Assembly (NCBI RefSeq): GCF_051014685.1
Contig: NC_135059.1
Location: 9,734,001 to 9,798,000 of the forward strand
Reading direction: 5' to 3'
From: Ptiloglossa arizonensis
Lineage: Eukaryota; Arthropoda; Insecta; Hymenoptera; Colletidae
DNA length: 64,000 nucleotides
Made by a program: the position numbers and the translations under genes. The notes beneath the pieces were generated by a model, which was not told the origin of the DNA, searched no databases, and saw only the letters and a list, made by a program, of their open reading frames with translations. This document shows, piece by piece, positions 1 through 12,574 of this stretch (positions within the stretch are counted from its first letter, which is position 1; every line of letters starts with the position of its first letter).

Positions 1-618
1 TTGTGGGAGTGAACCGGGACGCGACGCGCCGGTTAGGAAGACACGAGGAGTAGTTGCGGTTGTTGCGCCTGTAGAGATATTGATCGGCCGAGTCACGCAA
101 CAGGCTGCTTGTCAGGATACTCGTCAAGTTTCTCTCCCGGCCCAGGAACTCGCCTAAGGATTCTCGACGATATCTCGCGCGGCTGAAGGATCCGCGGAGT
201 ATGCTCGAGTGTTGCATAACCGTCGACATCGTTCCCATTAATAATTCACGTGCCGAAGCCGATGAACATTTTCGGCAGGATGATCCCTTTGCGGTCGCGC
301 CGCCGACTAATTCCGTCGGTTCGGCATCGGTCCCGGTGAATTACTCGAACTACGCCGACAATCGGACCCTTTGACGTGCACCGGTATCGTCAAACGGCCG
401 GAGATTCGCGACAAAATGAGTCTTTGATCGAATTATTTCGACGCTGGCTTCGAATCCGAAAACGCGGGAACCACCGATGGCCCCGAGATACCTAACTCCG
501 CGGGAACCTGACTGGGGAAAACTTCACGGTCTCGTCTCATTGGGACACCGTGCTCCCCACCACGATGCGTTTCGTAAATACAGCAACGCCCCCAAAGGTT
601 CCGATGTTTCGTACAGGT
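1..618. other. GC-rich, CpG-rich segment with no gene call
   Basis: Base composition is clearly richer in G+C and CpG than the flanking AT-rich DNA. No reading frame resembles a known protein. It could be untranslated or promoter sequence of a gene outside the window, but nothing in it decides that. Confidence 0.4.
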
Positions 619-661
619 ACGCAGGAGGAGGAGGAGGAGGAGGAGGAAGAGGAGGAGGAGT
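619..661. repeat. GGA/GAG microsatellite
   Basis: This is a run of GGA triplets with two interruptions. Read in different frames it gives poly-Gly on plus and poly-Leu on minus, which accounts for the short low-complexity reading frames here. Confidence 0.9.
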
Positions 662-3600
662 GAAATTTTCATTTTGCGTACGAGTACACACCGGTGGCGA
701 TGAGAATTTAAATAACAGATTATTATAATTTAAGGGGTGCGTTCGAACGCGAATGTATCGATTTGTTGTTTTTTTTTCTTTATTCTTTTTTCTAGGAGGA
801 CTGTGTTCATGAATATACGAATAAAATGTATTTTTTATTTTTTTTTTTTACACGGAAAAATTGCAACGAACGAGTGAATCTTCCGTGCGAAAATTTTATA
901 CAGGCGACAGAGCTCGATTTTGCCCCCCCCCCCCCCCCCCCGGAGGATTCAAACGATTTCGGAAAAATTTAATTTACCCGGATTAATTGTTTTCCAAACG
1001 ACAATTTTTCCATAACTTTTCACGAGATCTTTCGATCGTACTTTCTTTGAAAATGTTTCAGGTTTTGATCATCGCGATTGTTTCAAACCTTTTTCATGTT
1101 CAGACATATTTTGTGCAATGTGGATCTTTTTTTCAACACAATTTTTTCTTAATCTTTTTAATTGAAAACGTGATTTAAAAATCAGCCTTAATAGTGTACG
1201 TAATTTTGAGTAAAAACAGTCTCGGCATGTATCCACAGAATTTGAGCCAATTCATAAATTGAGAGCTTCCGTTAATTACAAAACACCATTAATTGGAGGA
1301 ACTCATCGGGCGCACTGCAAACTCGTATGTTTCGTTCATTATTTGCACATAAAGCGCGTTAAAATCACTCATTAGCGAATGAGACGCAATTTTCCAAATA
1401 GTGGAATTCGTGCATCCATTGTTATGTAACGTTATTGAAAAAAAAAAATTAGTTAAAATAATTTGGAAATATATTAGAAAGCAAACCTACCGCGTCTGCA
1501 AAAGTAGCTGTAGCTTTCTCATTTTTAAAATTGTCTTACTTTCTATTGATCGACAAAACATTCTAGCAAGAACAATTGTAGCTTATTTATCGTTATAAAA
1601 AACTTTTTCTCCTTTTTTTCCCTCGATCTTACATTGAATAAATTAGAAACTAAAAATATCTCTTTCACTTTATCGCGAGTTTCTATACCAAAACAAACAA
1701 TTTATAACTTAACTGTCTCTATCGTTATAATTATTCATGCAATTTCGCAAATTCTTCTCAATATTAATTTCTTCGGAAAATTTAAAGACTTATTCAATAT
1801 TCGAACGAATTTCCATTCATTTATTCTCCGACCTTTCACCGTAAATTCACATTGATTCGTTCGTTTTCAATACGGCAATTATTTCCTCTTATCGGTGTCT
1901 CACTTGCTTTCTCCAATGGTAAATCGATTAACGCCATTTATCCCAAAACCGTAGTCAAAACGTTTACACGTTATTATCGTGCGTAAATAATACACTAGTA
2001 CCGGTATCAATTATTAAAAAATTTTATCTGTCGATGCTAGGAGCGAGCACGATTCCACCTTTACCCGACAAAATAGTAATTCAATACTCGGCATTGAATA
2101 TTTCAAACGCGATCGAAGAGACGATTCGAAGAACCTCCTCGATGAATATTTCCGCAGTTCCACTAATGGAACGCAAGTGTCCCGGTTAACTGCAAATAAA
2201 CCTGGCATTTCTGGATTAACCGGTGTGAATTGGACGATTCTGTCTTCGAAGGCGTCAATTTCAATGTCCGCGTCTCCTGGTGTCTCTGAATGCGCCGTAA
2301 ATTCGGTTCAATCCGTTCTATTCGATCAACTAGGCCAAAGTGTGAACCAATTAAACTGTAAATTGGGCACGGAGCTGCCGGACTAAATTAAAAACTGGCG
2401 TATTCAGGGTAGAATGTACCTCGCAGTGGTTGGTAAAAAAGTGAAAATTTCTTGAGCCGTGGTAGGATGTTGCGGACGCATGGACCGACAACATATTGCC
2501 GTGCCATGAATACAGGTTTGATTGGACGTCCTATGTCCAATAACGTTGTTGACGTTTGCGCACCGTTGTCAGATTGTGTTGGTGCCGCTGTAGAATGATG
2601 TTCATTCAGTGATACCAGGACATACGACCGCCAATAGGAGTCCATCCTCCAGGTGAAGGGAAATCAATTTGTCCGATCAACGGCTTGCGGTGCGCGAATT
2701 TAGACGCGGATATCCGGATTAAGGGGTCCGGATCGAATTTAACTTTGGCCTTATAAATATACTCTAATACCGGGGACATAAATATTCCAATATGGTCGTT
2801 ACGATAGGGTCCGCCCGAGACCCGAGGCCAGTTCAACGTCTACGTTCCTTTTCGTAGGTAGAACCGTCATTGTTTCCGGGCGAGATGACTTACTTGTCTC
2901 CCTGACGAGTTCCGATCGGTTGGAAATAATATCCAGAAATGAATGTATCCAATGAATAATATCCAAATGGAATCAAGGAGATTCCATGGCTTAGAATAAG
3001 GCAGAAATATGGAGTAACAGAATTTGTGCATCGTTTTTGAGAAAAATGCATTCGGATCCACTGCAGATGCACCTGACTGTGTACGTATACATCGTGGAGC
3101 AAAATACGTGGCACAGATGTGAACAGGGGGATTCTACGGTTCGAAATAAGAGTGTGAAATAACAAAACTGCATCCGGAGGCTTCAATTTTGCCATAAATG
3201 CGTTCAAAGATCAATCTGGTACGCGGGCACTTAACGGATCACCGTCTTTGAGGGTTTCACTGCTGTGAATTGTGCGGTTCAGACGATCATGAAGGGACCA
3301 AGCGTGGGTCTGAACTGACCCGTAACTTCACCTCGCTCGCACAAGTATTTCGAACGAACGTTCGACTACTTTACCATACCTTTATGAATTTCTACGGAAA
3401 GTCGACGGTACAATTGAGCAAAAGTCTAACTGGGTCCGAAAAGACCCACGCGCTGCACAACGAGGATTAAGGCTAGCGGCGACGAAACGTGCTAAACGAT
3501 ATTAGGTTGTTCGGAGAGTCATTTCGTTTTGTTTTTTTTTTTGGTGAAAACGAAACACGATTTTTTTAGAGCGTATAAAAATTTTATTAAATTATATATT

Positions 3601-4235
3601 CTCCATTTTGGAGAAATGACTATCCAAACAAGCCAATAGAAATGGATCAAAGTGCACCAGGCACACCCGAGAAACTGTGTTTCTTTCGCGTGGAACGTCA
3701 AGAGGATTAACCTAAGGACTCGGCGTGGCTTCTCTTTTTATTTTCTAACCTGACCACTCGTCCCGCGACTATCCAAACCGGCGATATGTAAACGCGGCTT
3801 TAACGTGGAATGGAAATAACCTACTCGACGTTCGTACATTTTCGCTGAGGCGTACTGTTTTCGACCGATCATGGACTGTTTTCTCCGACAACAAATTGCT
3901 CCGCCATTTTACGCCGCGTTCGATACCACCGAGACCTCATCACTGGAAGGGACACGATAAAACGTTTAAAGTACTTCCGTGTTGAAACACTATAAAAGCG
4001 TACAATTCCATCCGACCGTTTGCTGTTTCTGCGAATGCTACTCCATCGAAGTAAAGAAAGAACCCGATGAAAAGATTCTCGACAAAGAACCGAAAGCTGG
4101 CGAACTCCTCGAATTGATAGACCACGCACAATTTGACTGGCTCGAGATAAGCGCGAGTTCTTGTACTTTTCAAGTTCTCTCGAACAGTCTCGAGGACCCC
4201 CACTACAATGATCTGTCACGAAACTCTTTCGAAAG
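662..4235. other. AT-rich intergenic DNA with no supported gene
   Basis: Apart from a run of 19 C at 923-941, I see no gene. Minus-strand frames at 2,388-2,836 and 2,867-3,207 are short, broken across frames and match no family I know. Confidence 0.5.
923..941. repeat. Poly-C homopolymer (19 bp)
   Basis: An uninterrupted run of C (G on the minus strand) in otherwise AT-rich DNA. Its length may be affected by sequencing error. Confidence 0.9.
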
Positions 4236-4678
4236 AGTTTTCGAAGTGAGGATTTTTTAAAAGCTCCACTGAATCTTCTCTGAGAAACATTGACGTTCAA
4301 GTCAAAGTCTCGAGGATTTTTGAAAAGCTCCACTGAAGCTTCTCTGAGAAACATTGACGTTCAAGTCAAAGTCTCGAGGATTTTTTAAAAGCTCCAGTGA
4401 AGCTTCTCTGAGAAACATTGACGTTCAATTCAAAGTCTCAAAGATTTTTGAAAAGCTCCACTGAAGCTTCTCTGAAAAACATTGACGTTCAAGTCAAAGT
4501 CTCGAGGATTTTTTAAAAGTTCCACTGAAGCTTCTCTGAGAAACATTGACGTTCAAGTCAAAGTCTCAAAGATTTTTTAAAAGCTCCAATAAAGCTTCTC
4601 TGAAGAACATTGACGTTCAAGTCAAAGTCTCAAAGATTTTTGAAAAGCTCCACCACTCTGAAAAACATTAACGTTCTT
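4236..4678. repeat. 64-bp tandem repeat, about 6.5 copies
   Basis: The segment AAGCTCCACTGAAGC recurs at 4,261, 4,325, 4,389, 4,453, 4,517, 4,581 and 4,645, exactly 64 bp apart. Copies differ at a few positions and the last is truncated. Frames through it are repeat artefacts. Confidence 0.95.
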
Positions 4679-6794
4679 GAAAAAATCACGATCCCATCTT
4701 ACCAATACAAAGACTATCGAAATCTCTCTGCTACGTGAGACCAAGGATCCCAAAGTAACCTTTGGTCGAGAAAAGGCCCTTTGAAAGTCGTCGAGTGTCC
4801 CGAAAGAACGAAGAACGTTCGAAAAGTGACATGTCGACTTTAAAGTGAACGTTTCACGCACGGTTGGAGTTCCGAGCAGGAGTGAAAAGGTTCCAAAAGG
4901 TTCGATTCTTCTCTGGACCTTCCGGCATTACGGTTGCGTGCACATTTTTGCATTTTATCCTTCTCTCCACTTTGCTCTTTCCGGAAACAATTAGAGTGCA
5001 GCGATCGACCATCCACGTTAAACGGTGACTCGAACGACATTCTCAAAGTTTAATTAAAAAATTATCTAAAACTCATTCGGGACTACTCAGTTAAATCGAA
5101 ACCGATAATCGTCGAATTCAACGCGTTCTTTTTAATTATCGATCGAAACGACGTAAAACGGGTTCTGTTCCAAGCTTACAGAAACCTGCCGTATCATCGA
5201 CTCGTACAGATCCGATGACTCATTCGTGAAACGAACTTATCGGTCCGTTCAACGAATAGTTCTCAGTCCGTTGCAATTATACCGACAGCCAGTAACTGGC
5301 ACTCGGTACGAATGATTTAAATCCACGATTACGATGCGCTTGTCGGATGACAACCTGCCTCACTGTTCTGTTCCAAATTGTTACCCTGCCTCTCGAAAGA
5401 TTACTTCGACTTGAGCAGGTATTTTCAACGATCATTTTCGTAACGGTTTTTGGGAATTAAACGGAAAGAAAGTATCGCAACAAACCACGAAGGTTCAATG
5501 GAAACGTTTACACGCGTTTCAATGGTAGAAATGGTCAATTGTCTTCGATATTCCGCGAGATAGAGACCGCCACGTACATCGTGTTTCGAAATATCGGTTC
5601 GAGGAAGATACGGTGGTAATCCCTAATTTTCTCACAGTTCTTTTAATTAATATTTCCCTATCGCGTGTACTTATTACCGTATCGATAATTAATGGCGATT
5701 AACAACTACTTCCAGCCCTACTGGAGCTAATTCAGCAGTTTAATACTTTCAAGAAGTTAAACGACCCTCTATTCTTCGCACTTCCTGTTCATGCGCGAAC
5801 AATTATCCTTCTTTAGAAAATTCCACGTTCAACGACCCCATCATCCTCTCCCACTTTCACGCGTGCATTATTTCCCCAATTTGTTTCGTTCGTTGCGCGA
5901 TTCCATCGTAAATGAGACAAGGATGCGACAAGGTAATTAGTATTATTCGAGTAAGGGGTGCAAAATTCTTTTATCGCTGTATTTATACATGAAAAATAAT
6001 TACCTCTCTATATAACGCCAGATCCAAAATTCAACCATTTTCGCTAGTATATTCGAAACAATCGCGAATATCAAAATAAAAAATATTAAATACATATATA
6101 AAAGAAACAAATGTTTGTTAATTCTTCCATAAATCGGAGCACCTGTCCTCTCGTCTTGTTTGATTGCGTTACTGTAAAGAAACATTCGTTAGCGGAAATA
6201 ACGGTGCAAAACCTTCGGAAACATTGATCGGGAAATCGTTATCAGAATATATTTCGCTTAATTGTTTCATGAATTTTTTCAATGGCAGCTGCCGGTCCGC
6301 GACAATTCACGGTATACAATGCGTTCAATTATTCGTAAACACGCACCGTACACATATCGTCGCTGTACACGAAAAATCCTACTCGATACGCAGGACACCA
6401 GCCGATTTCTTCGACTATTTAGGACTCCTCGTCGATACCACACTTAACATCGTTCGTTTCGCGAATCGTCGAAACGCGATCGCTTTACTTTCACGATCGA
6501 ACGTCCATCGAAATTTTCGGATTCGAATTTCAACGGATCGAACGATTCGAATCGCTCCCGTTCGGTTGCGTCAAGTTAATTTATCTATTTATCTATCTCT
6601 TTTTTTTGTGTTTTCTTTTCCATTTTATGTAAAACCAGCGTTCGTTTGCTCGGTAAGGCACAACAAATTGCGTCCAGGGATCGAAAGCAATTACGATATC
6701 GGTTTCGATTTACGAAACTGTTACGAGAATTGAACAGATTTTATTTTCTGTCTCGTTTCGATCTCGTTAACGAGTTTTCAGAATTGATATCAGA
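4679..6794. other. AT-rich intergenic DNA, nothing recognised
   Basis: A plus-strand frame at 6,164-6,733 (189 codons) is the longest here. It is rich in Arg, Phe and Ser, has no domain I recognise, and looks like chance in DNA poor in stops. Confidence 0.4.
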
Positions 6795-7275
6795 TCGGTT
6801 CCGTAACTGTTTTGCAACGTTTGTACAAATTTAACGAAAAGTGAGATTTTTCATGAATTTTGATTGAAGAATGTGTTAGTAGTGTGTGTAATTGAACTAT
6901 TCGACGATACAAAATTGAAAAGTAATAGTTGTGCAATATTTGTACATATTTAATAGAAAGTGAGAATTGTAATTAATTGAATAGAAGAATGTACTAATAT
7001 TTACTGAGAACGTAGTATTGTTTAGAATTGATGTGTTATCGATACAGAATTGAAAAGTAACAGTTATCGAACCGATATTACACTGGTTCTGTAACTGTTC
7101 TGTAACATTCACATAAATTCGATAAAAAGTGAAAATTATATTATGATAGATTTATTTAGGATTCCTATTTATATTAAAATAGAAGAATGTACTAATATCA
7201 TGTAAGATTGAACTGTTATCGATACGGAACTGAAAGATAACAATTATGGAACCGATATAATATCGATAATCGAAA
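6795..7275. repeat. Degenerate direct repeats (about 120-190 bp units)
   Basis: Three diverged copies share the blocks AGAAGAATGTACTAATAT, ATCGATACAGAATTGAAAAG and GTAACTGTTCTGTAAC with variants. Spacing differs between copies because of indels. Confidence 0.6.
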
Positions 7276-7845
7276 TCGATACAAGTTGAAACCGATATTT
7301 CCGTAACAGTTACATTCTTTTGGTTTTCATGACTGTCTCGATTAGAACCTTGATACAACAGTTTGAAACAATTATTTTCGAAATTGTTCAAGCCCTGGTT
7401 ACACCACATGGATCGATCGATTTTGCTCGATGTGATTTTTTCCCATTAAATGTTCAAATCCTCAATGGTGTGCTCGGAGTAGAAATCTGGTTCGGGCCAT
7501 TTCCATTTTGTGCGTTTTGGTTTCGATTTCTCTTGAGCAAATTGTCGTTCGTTGCGAACAGTTCCCTAAACGCTACGTAAAAAGTTTCGTGATTCGAGAT
7601 CCCTAGGATCATAATCATCGAACGATCGCGAACAATCGTTCGAATTGAAGCGAACCGTTTTGGTTCGCTCGTGTGCGGTAATTCCTGCCATTTAGTTACA
7701 CGAACCTAAAAGTATACAATTACGTTTATTTGTATAAATTTCTTACAAAAAAAAAGAAAAAAAAACAATAGACAAATCGAGTGACGCATTCAATGGTAAA
7801 TGGAACGCATCGTGTATACAGCTCGAGGTACAAATGTAACAAATG

Positions 7846-9502
7846 TGCGCAGCTGTTCAGAAGTCTTAGGACACTTGCTATATTTCGCGAGAAAAATTAT
7901 GCAACCGTTGAATAATTTAGCGGAATATTAATCTCGTTTAACATTCGCTAGGATAAAGGAACTGCATGATACGTTTGTATATTTTAGACGGTTCGTAAAA
8001 AAATAAAACCTATATCTTTCTTTCTTTATCAATTTTAGTACACTTGCCAAAGATATACTTTTTTATTGTTGTAATATCGTCTCGTTTCCTTTGGTACACA
8101 ATTTACCAAATTTCCGTAATTCTTAACGAATTGAAACAATTTGGAATATATTGTTAACCAATTACGGTAATCGAACGATTAAATTCGATCGTCACCTTGT
8201 CAAATAAGTAACATTAAACGTGTACTTATAATTAGATGAGAGTTGCTCTAAGTGAATTTTAAAATTCTAGTCTGAAATTAGGCTTGGTCCATATTTTTTT
8301 AGTTATTTGGTAAAATTATTGTTAGACAGTATTAACCTGTTTTGATTCGTAATACTAGCGATTCCCTCATTTCAATATGGCTGCTCTGGTTGTGGTCGAT
8401 TTGTTTTCAATACCTAACCTTTCGTGCCTGACACGTGCGCAATTTACTACGATAAATATTGTATATTGGATCTCATTGTGTCGTCCATAAAAATATCCTG
8501 ATACCCACTAAATATAATGATTGTCTAGTTCGGACGAAAACCTGTTACCTGCAGATGAACGATCGAACATAATTCGAATATTTGATGCACTAATCAAGTA
8601 TCTGGATATTCGTAATATTCGAATAATGTGATGTGGACTAGAAATCAAATTCTTCAAATTCGTCGTTCTTTTTTCAACTTTATTTCCATTTCAGATATTC
8701 GAATAATCAAATATTCGAAGTACATTTGAGATATTCGAATATTCGAAGTTCGTTTAAGATATTCGAATACTCGATATTCGAAGTTCGTTTAAGATATTCG
8801 AATACTCGATATTCGAAGTTCGTTTAAGATATTCGAATACTCGATATTCGAAGTTCGTTTAAGGTATTCGAATACTCGATATTCGAAGATCGTTTCAGAT
8901 ATTCGAATACTCAAACATTCGAAGTACATTTTAGATATTCGAATATTCGAATTTTCGAAATTGGTTTAAAATATTCGAATACTCGATATTCGAAGTTCGT
9001 TTAAGATATTCGAATACTCGATATTCGAAGATCGTTTCAGATATTCGAATAGTCAAACATTCGAAGTACATTTTAGATATTCGAATATTCGAAGTTGGTT
9101 TAAAACATTCGAATACTCAAATATTTGAAGGTCGTTTGAGATATTCGAATACTCGAATATTCGAAGATCGTTTCAGATATTCGAATAGTCAAACATTCGA
9201 AGTACATTTTAGATATTCGAATATTCGAATTTTCGAAGTTGGTTTAAAATATTCGAATACTCGATATTCGAAGTTCGTTTAAGGTATTCGAATACTCGAA
9301 TATTCGAAGTTTATTCGTAAAAATTCGAGTACCTGTAAAGTATTCGAACATTACATTATTCGAATAGTTTCAATTCGAGTTCAATTTCGGAAACTTCCTT
9401 CTATAGCAGGTAATAAATGAAAATTAAATTCTCAATCTAATCCAAATACCCGAGTTTCGTTAAAAATAGCAGGTGTCTTAAGACTTTTGATCGGCGGTGT
9501 AC
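7846..9502. mobile_element. Tc1/mariner-like non-autonomous element (inverted termini) holding a satellite array
   Basis: The left end at about 7,846-7,885 carries AAGTCTTAGGACACTTGC. The right end at about 9,464-9,502, read on the minus strand, carries AAGTCTTAAGACACCTGC; over 25 bases the two match at about 22. The outermost right base pair borders TA, as expected for Tc1-type insertion, while the left boundary is less clear. No transposase frame remains. The interior holds the TTCGAATA array at about 8,690-9,320. Family assignment rests on the style of the termini, not on a transposase. Confidence 0.5.
8690..9320. repeat. TTCGAATA satellite, 35-36 bp units
   Basis: Units resemble TTCGTTTAAGATATTCGAA followed by TACTCGATATTCGAAG, repeated about 17 times with 1-bp length variation. 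The TTCGAA core is palindromic. The unit is homologous to those at 22.7 kb and 41.2 kb. Confidence 0.93.
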
Positions 9503-11158
9503 ACGGGTATGTTATCGCTAATTGCATCGTTTGTAAAAACATCACTCTGTGTTCTCACTCATCGTCCCTTATTAAACCAGTTCTCCACGTCTTTTCACAA
9601 ATTACTGAAGTCTCTTTCCATAAATTACATAAATATCAGTAAGAGCGACGATCACTCGCAGAGAAGACTTCAAAGATAAATGAAAAACATATTAAAAGTG
9701 GATGAGGAATGGAATGAGTCTTAAAGCGAACTAACAAAGAGAGGAAAAGGATGAAAGGATTAGTAACTAGCGAGAAAGAACTACGTTCTAACAAGGAACA
9801 TCGCCCAAGGAATATCCGACTTTTACGAAACTTGCCACACAGTGTTGAAAAATATTACATCCGCTTTCTTTTTATATTAATTGATAAATCTACGTGTCCA
9901 AGGAATGAAATCTTTTCCCTAAAAATTGTAATTACAAAAGAACGGTCTGTGATCGGCAATCGTGTCTGAATAAAATTCTAGTAAGTCGTAGATGGCGCCA
10001 CTGATCGGATTACCATTTCGTAAATATCCGACTGGCTACAGTGGCGCCACCTACGTTTTTTCCTCTACTGTTATTAATTTCTCAAGTAATTTAACTAACA
10101 ATAATTGAAAAGATTTCTTGCTCGAATTCACGACCAGAAGTTTTCCTCGAGTTTCCAAGTACACAAACAGATCGAAAAACAGCAGCTACGATTTTCAAAC
10201 ATGACAAAGGTGACAACTTTGAGATTTCACGAGTCGCGAGAAGGAATCTGCAACGTGGAGATGTCACTAATTCCAAAAGCAATGCACAACTTTGAGATTT
10301 CGTGAGTGACTGTCTCGCGCAACTACGAAACAGTTGTCACCCTCTCGAACAGTCGAGTATCGTCCACTTGCAAAAAGAAATACGGGTTCGTAATTTCTCC
10401 AGGTGCCAAGTGTCCTGGAAATCGGTGATCACCGATCGGACGATCGTTCCTCGCAAGTCGTACGCTCACGTTTCGTGAAAAGAACAGCGGAAAACCGATT
10501 TGGGGTCGGCCAATTTCGCGGCTGTGTCGAAGAACACACACTCACGGTGTGCACGCCACGAGCGCGCGAGGCTCGTGCTCGTCGAGCACATATCCTAAAC
10601 ATTCTACGTTCGTCGCGTGCTAGAAAAAAAAACAATCTCGTCCCAGGAAACGCATCTCGCGCGCACTTGGTTAAAAATATGAGAAAAAACATGTCCCACC
10701 CCCCGATCGACCGACGTTCTCACTGGTCGTTTTGTGTTCCTTCATCGGCGACCGAGGTTCGTTTCACTGTCCTCGGACGGGGATTCGCCTACGCGCGAGT
10801 GATCTCCGCGGCTTGGGATCCGCTTACGAAGTTTCGATGGCCGCGGTGACACCGCGCGGAACTTGGTACCGGAGATTCGGCGTTCTCCACGGTGTACTCG
10901 TGGTCGTCGTCGGTGTCCTGACACGTATACACCGATCCCTCACCAATAGCGGCGTTCCACGGATCCGTATGCGAGTCAAATCCAACGAAAGTTTCCGTTC
11001 TCGGTCAGCGGTACCGTGGTATACCGGGTAGCGTCGAACTCGGATCCCAATCTCGAACCAAGAGAGAAGAAAACGATCAGGAAACTTGATACCTTTCTCT
11101 CTGCACCGTGGAGGTCTGCAGGCTGCATCCGTGTACCGCGCGCAGTCGAACGTCATCC
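9503..11158. other. Region 3' of the Patched-related gene: probable 3' UTR plus GC-rich segment
   Basis: On the minus strand this follows the stop codon at 11,159. From 10,400 to 11,150 it is GC- and CpG-rich. I see no clear AATAAA signal on the minus strand close to the stop, so the transcript end cannot be placed. Frames on both strands at 10,403-11,156 resemble no known protein. Confidence 0.4.
9987..10055. other. Short inverted repeat able to form a 69-nt hairpin
   Basis: CGTAGATGGCGCCACTG at 9,987-10,003 and CAGTGGCGCCACCTACG at 10,039-10,055 are inverted with one mismatch. Inside them ATCGGAT and ATCCGA can extend the stem around a small loop, with a bulge on one side. Confidence 0.75.
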
Positions 11159-12574
11159 TTAGGGATACCGAGGATCGGTCAGGTACCTCGACGAGTGATG
11201 GAGGTTGTGATACAACTTACTTCTCCTGTGGTCTCTGTGGAGCTGATTGGCCGACTGGTAAGCGGGATACGGGCCGACGTAAGGCCCATTGGTGTAGTCC
11301 GGCGGCGGTGGCAATGGTTGCGCGGCCGTTTGGAACTGCGAGACGCCGTAAAGCACACCGATGAACCGTCTCCATACGTCGTGACGCCTGTGATTCTCCT
11401 GCTCGAGCTGGCCCTCGCGTCGCCTGCTCTGCGAGGAGCCACTCTCCGTCGAGTTGCTGTCCTCGCTGGTCCCCAGACCGGGATCTCTCTCCTCGAACGC
11501 GGCCAAACTGGTCGCCGGACTACCCTGGAGACTCTTCGCGGTCCCTGTGGGATGGTAATACGAGAGACTCGGATGAGGGATCACGTAGGGCTGCTGGAGC
11601 TTGCCGGCCAGGTCGTTATCCGGCATCGTTTGTTTCCCCTGTTGCGTCTTCTCCGTGTCGTCTTCCTCGGTGTAGGCAGGTCCGAACAGCGACAACAGAA
11701 CAGGGAGCAGGAGCATACCGTGCATGGCTCCGATGAAGATCACCAGGAAGACCATTTTGAAGAACACCATGAATATGTAAGTGCCGGCGAGCACCAGAGC
11801 GATCAGACCAAGAATCGTCGACGTGGCACCTTGGACTATCGGTAGTCCCAGACTGTAGAGGCATTCCTTTACCCTATCGTCCGGTGTTTTCTGTTTGGAG
11901 CTCATATAGGCGTAACAGATGTGGGCAGTGAAGTCCACGCTGAACCCTATGCACATTATCAGATTGATCATGGATATGCTGTCCAGGTTGACGTCCCAAA
12001 GTGCCATGTATCCAGCGACCCCTAGCTCGATGGAGATGATACAGAACGCCACCCAGAGGCAACAGAGCACGTTTGGTATGAAGATGAAGCTGATCAGCAT
12101 CATGATCAACGCCCCGAACACCATGCACTGGATACTGGTCGGTTTCACCAGCTCGAACTGATCGAAGAAGACGAAATAGGGATGAAAGACGCTGGCGTTC
12201 AACGGTGAATCGGTGCAGATGCGGCGCAGCTCCTTCACCATGTCCTTCTCCTGATTGGTGCCGCTCACGTTCACCGCCTGGATCACGAATCTGCTCGCCA
12301 CGATGTGTTCTTCCGTTTCGTCGAACCTCACGTCCAACGAGAAGCTACTCTCCGGCGACAGCCAGGTCTTCAATGCTGTCACGAAACTCTTCTCGTCGGT
12401 GATGTTCGACTCCAGTTGGTAGTAGTTCATGTAGTTGAGGAAATTTCGTAGCCAGCTCTCCGTGAAGATCGAGTGGCTACTGATGTAGCTGCTCGACTCA
12501 AGGGACTTCGTTAGGTTCTCCATTTGTTGCTGGATAACCGGGTCGCTGTAGTTGTACTCGCCGCTTACCACCAC
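11159..12574 (-). CDS. Patched-related gene, exon 9 (ectodomain 2, TM8-12, C-tail, stop)
   Basis: The acceptor GTTCCAG|GTGG is in phase 0 and the frame runs 471 codons to TAA at 11,159-11,161. It encodes residues 569-1039: ectodomain 2 with N-glycosylation sequons near 576, 588, 625, 670 and 694; TM8-12 (about 718-866), including IMCIGFSVDFTAHICYAYM in TM10; then an acidic, Ser-rich and Pro/Tyr-rich cytoplasmic tail with PPDY at 992-995. A sequence matching a strong donor (GAA|GTAAGTT, boundary 11,221/11,220) lies about 20 codons before the stop, so an alternative C-terminus is possible. Confidence 0.94.
   Translation of the reverse strand: MVVSGEYNYSDPVIQQQMENLTKSLESSSYISSHSIFTESWLRNFLNYMNYYQLESNITDEKSFVTALKTWLSPESSFSLDVRFDETEEHIVASRFVIQAVNVSGTNQEKDMVKELRRICTDSPLNASVFHPYFVFFDQFELVKPTSIQCMVFGALIMMLISFIFIPNVLCCLWVAFCIISIELGVAGYMALWDVNLDSISMINLIMCIGFSVDFTAHICYAYMSSKQKTPDDRVKECLYSLGLPIVQGATSTILGLIALVLAGTYIFMVFFKMVFLVIFIGAMHGMLLLPVLLSLFGPAYTEEDDTEKTQQGKQTMPDNDLAGKLQQPYVIPHPSLSYYHPTGTAKSLQGSPATSLAAFEERDPGLGTSEDSNSTESGSSQSRRREGQLEQENHRRHDVWRRFIGVLYGVSQFQTAAQPLPPPPDYTNGPYVGPYPAYQSANQLHRDHRRSKLYHNLHHSSRYLTDPRYP

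Noticed and set aside
433..672. Apparent signal-peptide-like Leu run on minus
   Set aside because: It is the GGA microsatellite read on the other strand.
2388..3207. Adjacent minus-strand frames suggesting a broken transposase
   Set aside because: No catalytic motif or terminal repeats seen, and no family resemblance.
10403..11156. Overlapping frames on both strands in GC-rich DNA 3' of the gene
   Set aside because: No recognisable protein; high GC lowers stop frequency.
11108..11845. A 245-codon plus-strand frame and other frames over exon 9
   Set aside because: Antisense or shifted shadows of the transporter coding exon.
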